Source of the DNA: CAVTOO01 sp963736355
GTDB taxonomy: Bacteria > Pseudomonadota > Alphaproteobacteria > Rhizobiales > Xanthobacteraceae
NCBI GenBank assembly: GCA_963736355.1
Contig: CAVTOO010000007.1
Location: 248,001 to 312,000, forward strand
Direction of reading: 5' to 3'
DNA: 64,000 nt
Shown: positions 35,585 to 46,478 of the stretch, in pieces
Position numbering within the stretch: the first letter of the stretch is position 1
Layout: the number at the start of each line of letters is the position of its first letter
The notes under the pieces: model-generated
The model's input: only the letters and a program-made list of their open reading frames with translations
Told to the model about the DNA's origin: nothing
Database searches by the model: none
Translations under genes and position numbers: made by a program

Positions 35585-38500
35585 CTAGGTAGCCGCCGCC
35601 AGCAATGTTGTATTGCCGCCGGCCGCTGTCGTATCCACACAGACAACGCGCTCATGGGCAAAAGCGCCGGGTCGCGCTGTCTCCGTAATGAGCGGAACGA
35701 TTGCGCCCTCGCGATCCGCAAGGGCTCGACGAACCGCACCGAGCACATCGCGCTCCGCGACCAGCGCAACGGCATCAATGTCGAGCCTGGCCAGATCGAC
35801 GGAGTCGAGGGTGCCGTCAATCGCCTCGAGCGGCACGCCCTTGCCGAGCCATTCCGACAAGGCGGCACGCGCGGCGGGCGCAATCGCCAACACCGTGTTG
35901 CCGGCAGCCAGCGCCAGAGTCACCTGCGCGACCAGCGCCTCGGCACTCAGGCCAAGACATAAAACGCGCCCGCGCGGCGCGAGCAGCAATGTGTTGGCCT
36001 CGCCGGTCGGGCCCGGCAATTCAATGGAGGTCGGTCGCTGGTGGACCGGCCGCGAGGCCGACACGACAGCCGTGCCCTTTCGGAACCGGCGCACATAATA
36101 AGGACCGCCCGCTTTGGGCCCGGTGCCGGACAATCCCTCTCCGCCGAACGGCTGCGATCCAACGACGGCGCCGATCTGATTGCGGTTGACGTAGATGTTG
36201 CCGGCATGAATGCCGTCGACGACATGCTGCACGCGCGCCTCGATGCGCGTATGCAGGCCGAATGTCAGGCCATAGCCCCTGGCGTTGATGTCGGCGATCA
36301 CGCTGTCGAGATCGGCGGCCTCGAAACTTGCGACATGCAGGACCGGGCCGAATACCTCGCGCTCGATCTCGGCAATGCCGGAGACGCGGAAGATATGCGG
36401 CGGCACGAAATGGCCGCCCGGCGGGGCGTCCAGCTTCGCGATCAACCGGCCCGCACTTTCCATTTTGGCGCAATAAGCGAGCAGCCCGTCGCGCGCCTCA
36501 TCGTCGATGACGGGACCGACATCGGTCGAGATCAGCGATGGATCGCCGATCCGCAGCGTCGCGACGGCGCCCTTCAGCATGTCCAGAATTTTCTGTTCGA
36601 CATCCTTCTGGACATAGAGAATCCGCAGCGCCGAGCAGCGCTGGCCCGCGCTCTGGAACGCCGACGACACAATGTCGCGCACCGCCTGCTCGGGCAGCGC
36701 GGTGGAATCCACGATCATGGCGTTGATGCCGCCGGTCTCCGCGATCAGCATGGCATCAGGTGCGGCCGATTTCGCCAATTGCCGCTCGATGGCGCGGGCG
36801 ACATCGGTGGAGCCGGTAAAGCAAACGCCGCCAAGACGCGGATCGGCGGTGAGCGGCGCGCCGACCGAAGGTCCGTCGCCGGCCACGAGTTGAAGCACGT
36901 CTCTTGGTATCCCTGCGCCATGCAGCAGCGCGACCGCACGCGCAGCGATCAGCGGCGTCTGCTCGGCCGGTTTGGCGATGACGGCGTTGCCGGCGGCGAG
37001 TGCAGCCGCGACCTGTCCGGTGAAGATCGACAACGGAAAATTCCACGGCGAGATGCAGGCGATGACGCCGCGCGCGCTCGTCTCGTGTTCGGCGGCCGAC
37101 GCCTGATCCGGCGTAATAGCGCAGGAAATCGACCGCCTCGCGCAACTCCGCGACACCATCCGCCAGCGTCTTGCCGGCCTCACGCGCGCACAGCGCGAAA
37201 AACTCGACGGCATGCTGTTCATAGAGATCGGCCGCGCGCTTCAAGATCGCCGAACGCTGCGCGACCGGCGTGGCCTCCCAGGCCGGCTGAGTTGCCAATG
37301 CGGCCTCGACGGCGTTCGTGACGTCAGCCGCGCTGGCTTCGACAACCTCGCCCACGGTTTCGTGCAACCGGGCCGGATTGACGATGGTGCGAGGCGTGCC
37401 CGTGCTGCCGGCTTTCCACACATGCGGCGCTTCGAACGCCGCCCGATCTGTCGCGATCCGCGCCAGCACCACCGGATCGGTCAGATCGAAGCCCTTTGAA
37501 TTCACCCGTTCGGCTCCGAAAATGCCCCCCGGGCGCGGGATCGCCGGATTGGCTGCGGCGCCTTGCGTCGAAATCAGCCTCGAACGGATCGCGCGCGATG
37601 TCTTCGGGCGTAACGTCTTCATCGACGATCTGGTGCACGAAGGACGAATTGGCGCCGTTCTCCAGCAGGCGGCGCACGAGATAGGCCAGCAGATCGGAAT
37701 GCGCGCCAACCGGCGCGTAGATCCGGCAGCGCGTTCCCTCGCTCTGCCGCACCGTTTCGTGCAGCGCTTCGCCCATGCCGTGCAGCCGCTGAAATTCGAA
37801 GGCAGTCTTGTCCTGCGCCATGGCGAGAATGGCGCTGACTGTATGGGCGTTGTGGGTGGCGAATTGCGGATAGATGCGGTCCGTCAATCCGAGCAGCTGC
37901 CTGGCGCAGGCAATATAGGAAACATCGGTGTTGGGCTTGCGCGTGAATACGGGATAGCCGTCGAGCCCCAAGACCTGCGCGCGCTTGATCTCGGTGTCCC
38001 AATAGGCACCCTTGACGAGACGCACCATGATCCGGCGATCGAGATGCTGCGCGAGCGCATGAAGCCAGTCGATGACATAGGGCGCGCGCAGACCGTAGGC
38101 CTGCACCACGACGCCGAAGCCGTTCCAGCCGGCCAGCCGTGAATCCGACAGCACGCGCTCGATCACATCCAGCGACAGATCGAGACGGTCGGCCTCCTCC
38201 GCATCGATGTTGAGTCCGATCCCGGCGTGACACGCGGCGAGTGCGAGCGACAGCAGCCGCTCGGCCAGCACGGGCAGCATGATGTCTTTCTGGCCTTGCT
38301 CGTAGCGCGGATGCAAGCGCCGACAGCTTCACGGAAATGCCGTGGCTGGTGGCAATGTCCGCACCCGTCCCTGCATCGGCAACAGAGGCGATCGCCTCCG
38401 TATAGGCGCGATGGTAACGCAGCGCGTCAGCGTCGGTGCGCGCGGCCTCGCCCAGCATGTCGAAGGAATAGAGATAGCCGTCGCGGGTGAAGGCCTGCCC

Positions 38501-39052
38501 GCGCTTCATCGCTTCCTCGATGGTGCGCCCGAGCACGAACTGCTCGCCCATCTCGCGCATGGCAACCTGGACGGCCGTGCGGATGACCGGCTCGCCCAGC
38601 CGTCTGATCATAGCGCGCAAGGTCTCGACGACCCCGCCCTCGCCGTCCTCCAGCACCCGGCCGGTCAACATCAGCGCCCAGGTCGAGGCGTTGACGAAGA
38701 TCGAACTCGACGCGCCGGAATGCGACGACCAGTCATGCGGCGCGATCTTGTCGCGGATCAGCTCGTCCATCGTCTCCGCGTCCGGCACGCGCAGCAGCAA
38801 CTCGGCAAGGCACATCAACGCCACGCCTTCGCGCGACGACAGGCCGTATTCGGACAGGAACTCTTCGAGAATGTGGGAATGACCCGCGGCGCGGACCGCG
38901 CGCACCAGATCGGCGGCCTTGGCCGAGATCGATTTGCGGCGCTCGGTGGACAAATCGGCCAGCGCCACGAGCCGCGTCAGCGCCGCAGCCTCGTCGGCCA
39001 GGATGTGAGCCCGGATATCGGCACGGAGTTTGTCGAGTGGCTGCGACGGCAT
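35585..39052 (-). pseudogene. putA: Bifunctional proline dehydrogenase/P5C dehydrogenase PutA, three frameshifts
   Basis: About 1155 residues after repair. The N-terminal arm and proline dehydrogenase barrel (about 1-470) carry SVKLSALHPRYE, LVKGAYWDTEIKRAQ and the substrate region IYAPVGAHSDLLAYLVRRLLENG. The P5C dehydrogenase (about 500-990) has ISPWNFPLSIFTGQ, catalytic Glu in AETGGINA, and Cys in AGQRCSALR. A C-terminal alpha/beta tail follows. Frame lesions lie near 38315 (extra base in the CTTGCATCC context), 37575 and 37110. It converts proline to glutamate via an internal tunnel at the membrane face. The start is ATG 39052 (MPSQPLDKL); a GTG 18 bases upstream is possible. Confidence 0.85.
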
Positions 39053-39124
39053 GACATCAGAGCGTATCACTTCCGTGCGGCGACACCAATGTCGGGTCTG
39101 CAGACACGCGGCTCAGATCGACGC

Positions 39125-41009
39125 TCACATCGCGCCGGATTTGATCTGCCGCTGCTGCGCCGCAATCCGGAACGGCGCATTCGGCGCGCCATATCCCTTG
39201 TACCCGCCGACCCGCTGGACGATCTCGAAGAAGAACCCTTCGCCGTAGTTCTGGCTATAGAACTGGAAGTATTCGCCGCCGGCATCGCGATCATAGAGGA
39301 TGTCGTTGGCCCGCATCTTCTCGACGAGGTCGTTCGACAGTTGAAACCGCGCCTGAATGTCGTCGAAATAATTGGGCGAGATCGCCAGATGCTTGAACCC
39401 GGCCTGCCGCATGGCGACCGCCGTGGCAAAAATATCGTCGGTCGCAAACGCCAGATGCTGAACGGTCGAGCCGAATGTCCCTGCCAGAAAATGCCCGGCG
39501 AGCGTGTTGCGGTTCTCCGCGCCGTTGAGCGTCAGCCGCAGGGCGCCGGAGGCATTCTCGATGACCTGACTGCGCACCAGCCCCGCCGGATCGACGATAT
39601 CCACCATCGGACTTTTGCCGACATTGAAGATCGACGTGTAGAACAGGATCCACGTCAGCATCTCGGTATAGTTCATGGTCTGGGCGACGTGGTCGAATCC
39701 CGTCAGACCCGCACCGGGCGCCCCGTCCTCCTCCGACAGCACGAATTCCTCTTCCCAGATATGCTGCAGCCGTGCCGACTTGTCGATGAAGTAGAGAACG
39801 CCGCCGCCGACGCCACGGATGGCGGGAATGGCGATCTCACCCGGGCCGGGGTGCTGCTCGAAGGGCTGCGCACCAAGCGCGCGGGCCCGCGCCACCGTCG
39901 CGAACGCATCATTGACGCGAAGCCCGACGGCGTAGGCGGACGTCCCGTGCATCACATAGGACGAGTGCGCCAATCCTTCGCGCTCGGTATTGATGACGAT
40001 GTTGATGCCGCCTTGCCGGAACAGGGTGACGTCCTTGCTGCGATGCCGGCCTGACTTCCTGAACCCCATCATGCGCAACAGCGCCGCCAGTTCCTCGGCT
40101 TCGAATTCATTGGCGGCGAATTCGATGAATTCGACGCCCTCCACCTCGGTGCGCGGCGGCAAGGCCGCGACCTGCGCCGCGACGCCCGGCTCCTTCTCGC
40201 GCACCTGCTCCATGAGGTAGATCAGCGAGCGGCGGCCATCGACCGAGACCGATCGCGGCGAACCGCCGCGAAACTGGTCGTTGAACACTTCAATGGAAAT
40301 GACGTCGTCGTAGCCGGTCGCGGCGACCGCGCGCATGAAGTCCACCACCGGCAGGTCGCCCTGCCCCGGCATCTTGCGGAGGTGGCGGCTCCACGACAGG
40401 AGGTCCATGTTGACCGCAGGCGCATCGGCGAGCTGAACGATGAAAGATCTTGTCCTTCGGGACAGCGCGGATCGAGTCCGGACTCGATGCCGCGCGCCAG
40501 CGTGTGAAAGCTGTCGACGATCAGGCCGATATTCGGATGATCGGCGCGCCGCACGATCTCCCAGGCGTCGCGGTGATCGTTGACGAAGCGCCCCCAGGCC
40601 AGCGCCTCGTAGCCGACCTTGATCTTGCGCTTCGCCGCACGCTCGCCGAGTTCGCGGAAATCCGCCGCGGCCCGGTCGATGCCGCCCAGCGCCGCCGGCG
40701 ACACGTTGGAGCAGATCAGCATCAGATCGGTGCCGAGTTCCTGCATCAGGTCGAATTTGCGCTCGGCACGGTCGAAGGTGCGCGGTACGCTGCGCATCCG
40801 GCATGCCCTTCGAAATCGCGGAACGGCTGATAGACCGTGATGGCGAGCCCGTGATCGCGCACCATCTGACCGACATCGCGCGGCGTGCCGTCGAAGGTGA
40901 GGAAATCCGTTTCGAAAATCTCCACACCGTCGAAACCCGCCGCGGCGATGGCCGCGAGCTTCTCGCGCAGATCGCCGCTGATCGAGACGGTGGCGATGGA
41001 GGTTTTCAT
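39125..41009 (-). pseudogene. quiC: 3-dehydroshikimate dehydratase fused to HPPD-like domain (QuiC-like), two frameshifts
   Basis: About 628 residues after repair. The N-terminal TIM barrel (about 1-270, MKTSIATVSISGDLREKL, VEIFETDFLTFDG, ISIEVFNDQFRGG) matches AsbF/QuiC1-type dehydroshikimate dehydratases. The C-terminal half (about 290-628) has vicinal-oxygen-chelate/4-hydroxyphenylpyruvate-dioxygenase-like repeats (VEFIEFAANE, FDHVAQTMNY, QHLAFATDDIF, GEGFFFEIVQR). Frame breaks lie near 40798 and 40440. Predicted reaction: 3-dehydroshikimate to protocatechuate. It overlaps the dehydrogenase gene by ATGA. Confidence 0.83.
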
Positions 41010-41855
41010 GCCGAACGCACCTGTTCCGGATAAGTGCCGAGAGCCTGCCGCAGCGCCGCCGGGTCCACGTCTTGTCCGGTGAATATCCGGAACGCATCGA
41101 TGCCCTGATGCAGAAACAGCTCGTAGCCGCTCATGACCGCAATGCCCGCCTTGCGCGCGGCTTGCAGGAACGGCGTGTTGACGGGCGTATAGACCGCATC
41201 GAACACCCATAACTGCGAACGCAGCAGCTCAGTGGGGAAAGCAGTGCCCTTGCCGTCCATGCCGAGCGGTGTGCAGTTGACGAGGCCATCGGCGTCCTTG
41301 GCCGCATCGGCGATGGTCGATTCAATGCTGACGGGCAACGCCGGGAAATTGTGTTTCAGCGTCGCCTTCAACACTTCGGCCTTGGCACGATCGACGTCGA
41401 AGATCGCCAGACCATCCGCGCCGAGCGTCGCGAGCGCAAACGCAATCGCCTTGCCGACACCACCGCTGCCGGCGATCGTCACGTGGCCCGGGCGATGCCG
41501 GACCGAACGTCTGCCGGAACGCCTTCATGAAACCGGAGAAATCCGTATTCGCGCCACGATGGCGCGGCGTATCGAACACGACGGTATTGCAGGAACCGAT
41601 CGCGGCCTGCACGGGATCGCCGAGGACGACACGCCCCATCACCTCTTCCTTGAACGGATAGGTGACATTGACGCCGCGAAAGCCATCGCGAACGCAGTGC
41701 TCGAACACTTCGTCGAAGGATTTATTGAGAAGCGCAGGCGTCAGCAGCTCGTAAGAGACATCGAGCCCGCACAACCGCCCTGCAATCCGGTGCAGCGCCG
41801 GCGACTGCGAGGCGGCGATATTGCCGCCGATCAATCCGAGCCGGATCGCGGACAT
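41006..41855 (-). CDS. aroE: Shikimate/quinate dehydrogenase, frameshifted
   Basis: About 282 residues after repair. The N-terminal substrate domain has SQSPALHRIAG and the catalytic Lys in GVNVTYPFKEEVMG. The catalytic Asp is in GANTDFSGF. The NAD(P) Rossmann motif TIAGSGGVGKAIAFAL follows, and DVDRAKAE after strand 2 (an acidic residue) suggests NAD+ preference, as in catabolic quinate dehydrogenases. The frame breaks near 41485-41495 just before the Rossmann motif. Next to a dehydroshikimate dehydratase and dehydroquinase, a catabolic role is well supported. Confidence 0.83.
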
Positions 41856-41881
41856 CGCGGGCCTCAAGAGTGTTCTTGTTG

Positions 41882-41930
41882 GGCATGATCTGTCCCGAAA
41901 ACCGGTATCCACTTCTCGGAATCATGCTCG
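41882..41930. repeat. Palindromic intergenic element, family A copy 2
   Basis: GCATGATC near the left end and ATCATGC near the right end enclose CCCGAAAACCGG and TCCACTT. The same core is at 19221-19290. It lies 27 bases upstream of the shikimate dehydrogenase start, in the gap after the regulator pair, so it may end the regulator transcript. Confidence 0.75.
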
Positions 41931-42022
41931 GCGCGCTCGTGCGCGGCGTTCCGGCAATCTGACAAATTCAGCCGGAAGGATCAACCGGCATTTTGGATAA
42001 TATCAGATGAAATAAGATTCCA

Positions 42023-42707
42023 TCAGGATGTGATGGTGCCGGTGGCGAGCGCATGCTCCACGCCGCCCGCGACATGGCGCGTCAGATACCTCGCATGCCG
42101 TCTTCGCGTCGCGCTTCAGGGCGCAATCCAGCAGCATCTTGTGTTCGTTCTCGGCGATGCCGCCGCGAAAGCTCAGCGCGATCATCTGGTAACGCAGGTA
42201 TTTTTCGAACACCGCCGCGTGCGTTTCGATCAGCAGCCGCGAGCCGCAGGCCGAGATCAACGCCTGATGGAACTGCCAGTCATAGGTCTTCCAGGTTTCC
42301 GTGACGCTGGTGTCGCCCTTGGCCATGCTCTTTTCCATCTGCGCCAGGCGGTAATGAGCGGCGACGACCGTGCCCTCCCATTCGACATCGCCGGCGCGGA
42401 ACGACTGCTCGAGCGCGTGACATTCGAGCAGCTGCCGCATCGCGGCGATCTCCTTCAGATTGGCGATGGAGACCGGCGCAACTTCGAATCCCTTCTGGCC
42501 TTCGGCGACGACGAGACGCTCCGACGACAGGCGGTTGAGAATTTCGCGCAAGGTCGAGACGCTGGCGCCATAGGAGCTTTTCAGCGGTTCGAGCTTGAGC
42601 TTCTCGCCGGGCTTGAGGCGGCCGAACAGGATATCGGTGCGAATCCGCCGATAGGCGTTGTCGCCGACCGATTCCTCAACGCGAGACAGGACATCTTCAC
42701 TGGTCAT
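42023..42707 (-). CDS. GntR-family regulator (FCD type), copy 2, C-terminal frameshift
   Basis: About 228 residues. The winged helix (about 15-75) has the recognition region YGASVSTLREILNRLSSE, and the FCD effector domain (about 85-215) has the metal/ligand helices AMRQLLECHALE and WQFHQALISACGS. After KRDAKTACEV a frame change near 42092 spoils the tail; in the next frame it reads LTRHVAGGVEHALATGT and stops at 42023-42025, as in the sister gene. The ATG overlaps the sister stop by 4 bases. Confidence 0.82.
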
Positions 42708-43372
42708 TTCAGCACGCCAAGATCGAGCGTATGGGTCACGCAGCCGTCGACATGCTTGATCAGGACGTCGCAGGCGCGTTCGACGTCGCGCTTGAGCACG
42801 CAGTCGCGTAATTGCCGATGCTCGTCGGCGGCAGGCTTGCCACGGAAGACCACCGCGACCATCTGGTAGCGTAGATACTGGTCATAGACGTTGGCGAACA
42901 GATCGAGCAGCGTCTGCGATCCGCAGGCTGCGATCAGCGCCTGATGGAATTCGCGATCGTAGCGTTTCCACGATTCAGGATCGCCCTCCTCGCCCGTGAG
43001 CAATTGCTGCTCCATCAGCGAGAGCTTGTGATAGGCGGCGACAACCTGGCTTTCCCAATGCAGGTCTCCGGCCGCGAAGGACAGCCGGATGGCGTGGCAT
43101 TCGAGCAGAATGCGCATCGCGGCGACATCCTTGAAGTCCACCGCCGTCACCGGCCGAACCTGAAAGCCGCGCTGACCCTCGGCAAGCAGAAGGCCCTCGG
43201 ACGACAATCGGCTGAGAATCTCCCGAAGCGTCGAGACGCTCGCGCCATATTGCCGCGCCAGCCGGTCGAGCCGAAGCTTCTGGTCCGGCTTCAACCGGCC
43301 AAAAATGATGTCCTTGCGGATCTGGTCATAGGCCTTGTCGGAGATCGACGTAGCCAGAAGTTCAATCTTCAT
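42704..43372 (-). CDS. GntR-family regulator (FCD type), copy 1
   Basis: 222 intact residues. The winged helix-turn-helix has YGASVSTLREILSRLSSEG (about 42-60), and the FCD domain has AMRILLECHAIR, REFHQALIAACGS and the C-terminal HVDGCVTHTLDLGVLK. It is close to the next gene throughout, so the pair is a tandem duplication with coupled translation. It is divergent from the TRAP transporter across a 180-base region with dyad symmetry. It is the likely acid-responsive repressor of the quinate/shikimate genes. Confidence 0.86.
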   Translation of the reverse strand: MKIELLATSISDKAYDQIRKDIIFGRLKPDQKLRLDRLARQYGASVSTLREILSRLSSEGLLLAEGQRGFQVRPVTAVDFKDVAAMRILLECHAIRLSFAAGDLHWESQVVAAYHKLSLMEQQLLTGEEGDPESWKRYDREFHQALIAACGSQTLLDLFANVYDQYLRYQMVAVVFRGKPAADEHRQLRDCVLKRDVERACDVLIKHVDGCVTHTLDLGVLK

Positions 43373-43434
43373 CGGTGGTTGCCGGGTCGCCGCATTGCGG
43401 AGTTCATAGCATGCCTCGTTCCCGATACCAAAAC

Positions 43435-43458
43435 TATGAGAAACTGGAAAATCTCATA
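43435..43458. promoter_or_regulatory. Candidate operator dyad between GntR and TRAP genes
   Basis: TATGAGA (43435-43441) and TCTCATA (43452-43458) form a 7-bp inverted repeat with a 10-base spacer, and a second small dyad AAAAC-AA-GTTTT follows at 43460-43471. The position in the divergent gap (43373-43552) suits binding by one of the adjacent GntR proteins. Inference from symmetry and position only. Confidence 0.5.
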
Positions 43459-43552
43459 CAAAACAAGTTTTCACTATTGATTTAAGTCATATCCACGGCA
43501 ATAGTCCCCTCCAAGCGCTGCCAATGCGCGGGTCAATTTTAGGGAGAGAGAC

Positions 43553-44555
43553 ATGAGCCTCACGATCAATCGACGTTCACTGTTGGCCTCCGGCGCGGCG
43601 CTGATCGCAGCCGGTGCGAGCACACGCGCACAGGCGCAGGCGGCTCCGGAACTGCGCTTCTCGGCGGTGTTCTCGGAAGCGGACATCCGCGCCGAGATGA
43701 TGAAGACGTTCGCCGAAGCGCGTGAAGGCACGACTTCACCTTCGAGCCTACTACGGCGGCAACCTGTTCAAGCAGGGCACCGAGCTCGTCGCGCTGCAGC
43801 GCGGCAATCTCGAGATGGGCAACATCGCCCCGCAGGACATCTCCAACCAGATCCCGGCCTGGTCGATCCTGACCGTCGGCCTATCTGTTCCGCGACGCCG
43901 ACCATCTGAAGAAGGTTCTTCGCCAGCGACGTCGGCGCCGAGATGAAGAAGATGGCCGAGGACCAGCTCGGCATCAAGATCCTCGGGCCCGACCTATTTC
44001 GGCACCCGCCAGGTCGGCCTCAAGCCGAACAAGAAGATCAAGACGCCGGCCGACATGGCCGGCATCAAGCTGCGCATGCCCGGCGGCGACGCCTGGCAGT
44101 TCCTCGGCACAGGCGCTCGGCGCCAACCCGACGCCGATGGCCTATGCCGAGGTCTATACCGGCCTGCAGACCGGCGCGATCGACGGCCAGGACAACCCGC
44201 TGCCGAACGTCGAGAACATGAAGTTCTACGAGGTGATGACGCAGATCGTGCTGACCTCGCATCTCGTCGGCTTCGACCTGCTGACGCGTCTCCAAGAAGG
44301 TCTGGGACGCGATGACGCCGCAGACAGCAGGCGGCGTTCCAGGCCGCCGCCGACGCGGCGATCGACTGGAGCACGCAGGAGCACCTGACGAGCGAGAAGC
44401 GAGCTGGTCGACTTCTTCAAGGCGCAAGGGCCTCGAAGATCTACGACGCCCGACGTCGACGGCCTTCCGCGACATTCGCGCAGAAGAAGTATCTCGCGTC
44501 CGACCTGGCCAAGGACTGGCCGCCGGGCATGGTCGACAAGATCAACGCGCTCTGA
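43553..44555 (+). pseudogene. dctP: TRAP transporter substrate-binding protein DctP, heavily frameshifted
   Basis: About 330 residues after repair. A twin-arginine-like signal (NRRSLLASGAALIAAGAS, cleavage near AQA) is followed by family sequence in changing frames: FKQGTELVALQRGNLEMGN, then KMAEDQLGIKILG, TPADMAGIKLRMPGG, and EVYTGLQTGAIDGQDNPLPN. The end reads DWPPGMVDKINAL. I count about a dozen single-base lesions between 43733 and 44490, mostly insertions (for example C at 44400 after GAGAAG). GGGAGAG precedes the ATG. The periplasmic receptor probably captures quinate, shikimate or a related acid, judged by the cluster. Confidence 0.8.
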
Positions 44556-44626
44556 TCGCTGACAGCCGCCGGCTGCGTCACGGCAGCCGGCGGCCGCTTC
44601 TCGCTGCGCCGCTGCGGAGTCGTCCC

Positions 44627-45156
44627 GTGAGCATCGATCACGAGGCACTCGGCAGCGTGGCTGCGCGCGCCGCGCCGAGAACGTGCTGGCGTGCGATGCT
44701 GGCGTCGATGTTCGCTCGCCTTCATCGCTGCAGATCGTCTTCCGCTACCTGCTCAACCTGCCGATCGGCTGGACGCACGAGCTCAGCGTCATCCTGTGGA
44801 TCTGGCTGGTGCTGTTCGGCGCGGCCTTCGTGGTGCGCGAGGACGAGGAGATCCGCTTCGACCTCATCTACGGCGTCGGTCGGCCAGCGGACGCGCCGGG
44901 TCATGGCGATCGTCACCGCCGTCGCGCTCGATCGTCCTCTACGCCATCTCGCTGCCGGCGGTGGTCGACTACGTGCACCTTCATGAAGGTGCAGAGCGAC
45001 CGCCTATCTCAAGATCCGCTTCGACTGGCTGTACTCGATCTACGTCGTCTTCGCGGTCGCGATCATCGTCCGCTACCTCTGGCTCGGCTGGCAGCGCCGT
45101 CTCGGGGCAAGGCGCCGGACGCGTTCGATCCGACCAAGGCGGGCTCCGGCGTATGA
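44627..45156 (+). pseudogene. dctQ: TRAP transporter small permease DctQ, frameshifted
   Basis: About 175 residues after repair, from GTG 44627. Clear DctQ stretches include QIVFRYLLNLPIGWTHELSV and WLVLFGAAFVVREDEEIRFD, and the C-terminal end is APDAFDPTKAGSGV. Four hydrophobic helices are expected. At least five frame changes occur (near 44670, 44705, 44880, 44930, 44985-45000). Its TGA overlaps the ATG of dctM. The start is uncertain because the first lesion is so close to it. Confidence 0.72.
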
Positions 45157-46467
45157 ACCTCGCGAGCCCCTTCTCGCTCTGCGCTCGTCGCGCATCACCG
45201 CGCTGGCCTTGCTCGGCCTGCCGATCGGCCACGCGATGATCGCCGGCTCGATCCTCTATCTGCTGCTCGCCGGCCTCGACATGGGCACCGCCGCCGAGCA
45301 GCTCCTCAACGGCATGTACACCAACTACATCATCCTCGCCGTGCCGCTGTTCATCCTCGCGGCCGAGCTGATGAACATCGGCAGCATGACCGAGCGGCTG
45401 CTGCGACTTCTGCAACGCGCTGGTCGGCCGCTTCCGCGGCGGGCTGGCGCAGGTCAACGTCGTGCAGAGCATCATCTTCGCCGGCATGTCGGGCTCGGCC
45501 ATCGCCGATGCCGCCGGCACCGGCAAGATGATGCAGAAGATGATGACCACGGACGGCAAGTATCCGCCGAGCTATCGCCGCCGCGCTGACCGCCGTGACC
45601 GCGGTCATCGGGCCGATCATCCCGCCGTCGATCCCGATGGTGCTCTACGCGCTCGTCTCGGATGCCTCGATCGGCTACCTGTTCCTCGGCGGCGTCGTCC
45701 CCGGCCTGCTGATGGCGCCTGGCGCAGATGGTCATCGTCGCCATCGGCGCGCGGCGCACGCAATTTCCCGGTCGAGAAGCCGACGCCGCTGCGCGAGCTG
45801 CCGCGGCATCACCTGGCGCGCCCTTCCCGCGCTGCTGATGCCGGTCGTGCTGCTCGGCGGCATCTATGGCGGCGTCATGACGCCGACCGAGGCCGCCGCC
45901 GTCGCCGCCGCCTATGCCTTCTCATCTCGGTCGTGCTCTACCGCAGCGTCAGCTGCGCGCGACACTCTACGCTGCGCTGCTCGCCAGCGCGCGCACGACC
46001 GCCTCGATCGGCATGCTGATCGCCGGCGCGCTGGTCTTCAACTACGTCGTCACCGTCGAGAACATTCCGCAGACGCGTCGGCGCGTTCCTCGGCGGCTGC
46101 GACCTGTCGCCGTCGCATTCCTGATCCTCGTCAACATCATGCTGCTGGTGCTCGGCTGCCTGCTCGAAGGCACGACGATCCTGCTGGTCGTCGTGCCGGT
46201 GCTCATCCCGACCGCGCAGGCGCTCGGCATCGACATGGTGCATTTCGGCGTCGTCGTCGTGGTCAACATCATGCTCGGGCTGATCACGCCGCCCTACGGG
46301 CTGCTGCTGTTCATCATGACGCGAACATCTCGAAGTCGCCGCTGCGCGCCATCGTGCGCGACGCTGCTGCCCTTCCTGTTCGCCATGATCGCGTCGCTCG
46401 GCGCTGATCACCTTCGTTCCCGAGCCTGGTGCTCTGGCTGCCGCGGCTGTTCGGCTACCAGCGCTGA
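45153..46467 (+). pseudogene. dctM: TRAP transporter large permease DctM, frameshifted
   Basis: About 435 residues after repair. Typical DctM pieces are LPIGHAMIAGSILYLLLAGLD, ILAVPLFILAAELMNIGSMT, FAGMSGSAIADAAGTGKMM (the conserved core), IGPIIPPSIPMVLYALVSD, GGVMTPTEAAAVAAAYA, and NIMLGLITPPYGLLLF near the end. Lesions occur roughly every 100-150 bases (near 45190, 45410, 45580, 45720, 45760, 45920, 46075, 46320, 46405). It forms the transport channel with DctQ. Downstream, the dehydroquinase gene starts 11 bases after the stop and is intact. Confidence 0.78.
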
Positions 46468-46478
46468 GGTTCGAGGAA

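Noticed and set aside
38342..40054. 570-codon plus-strand frame across the putA start and dehydroshikimate dehydratase
   Set aside because: It spans two unrelated minus-strand genes with clear family sequence, so it cannot be real.
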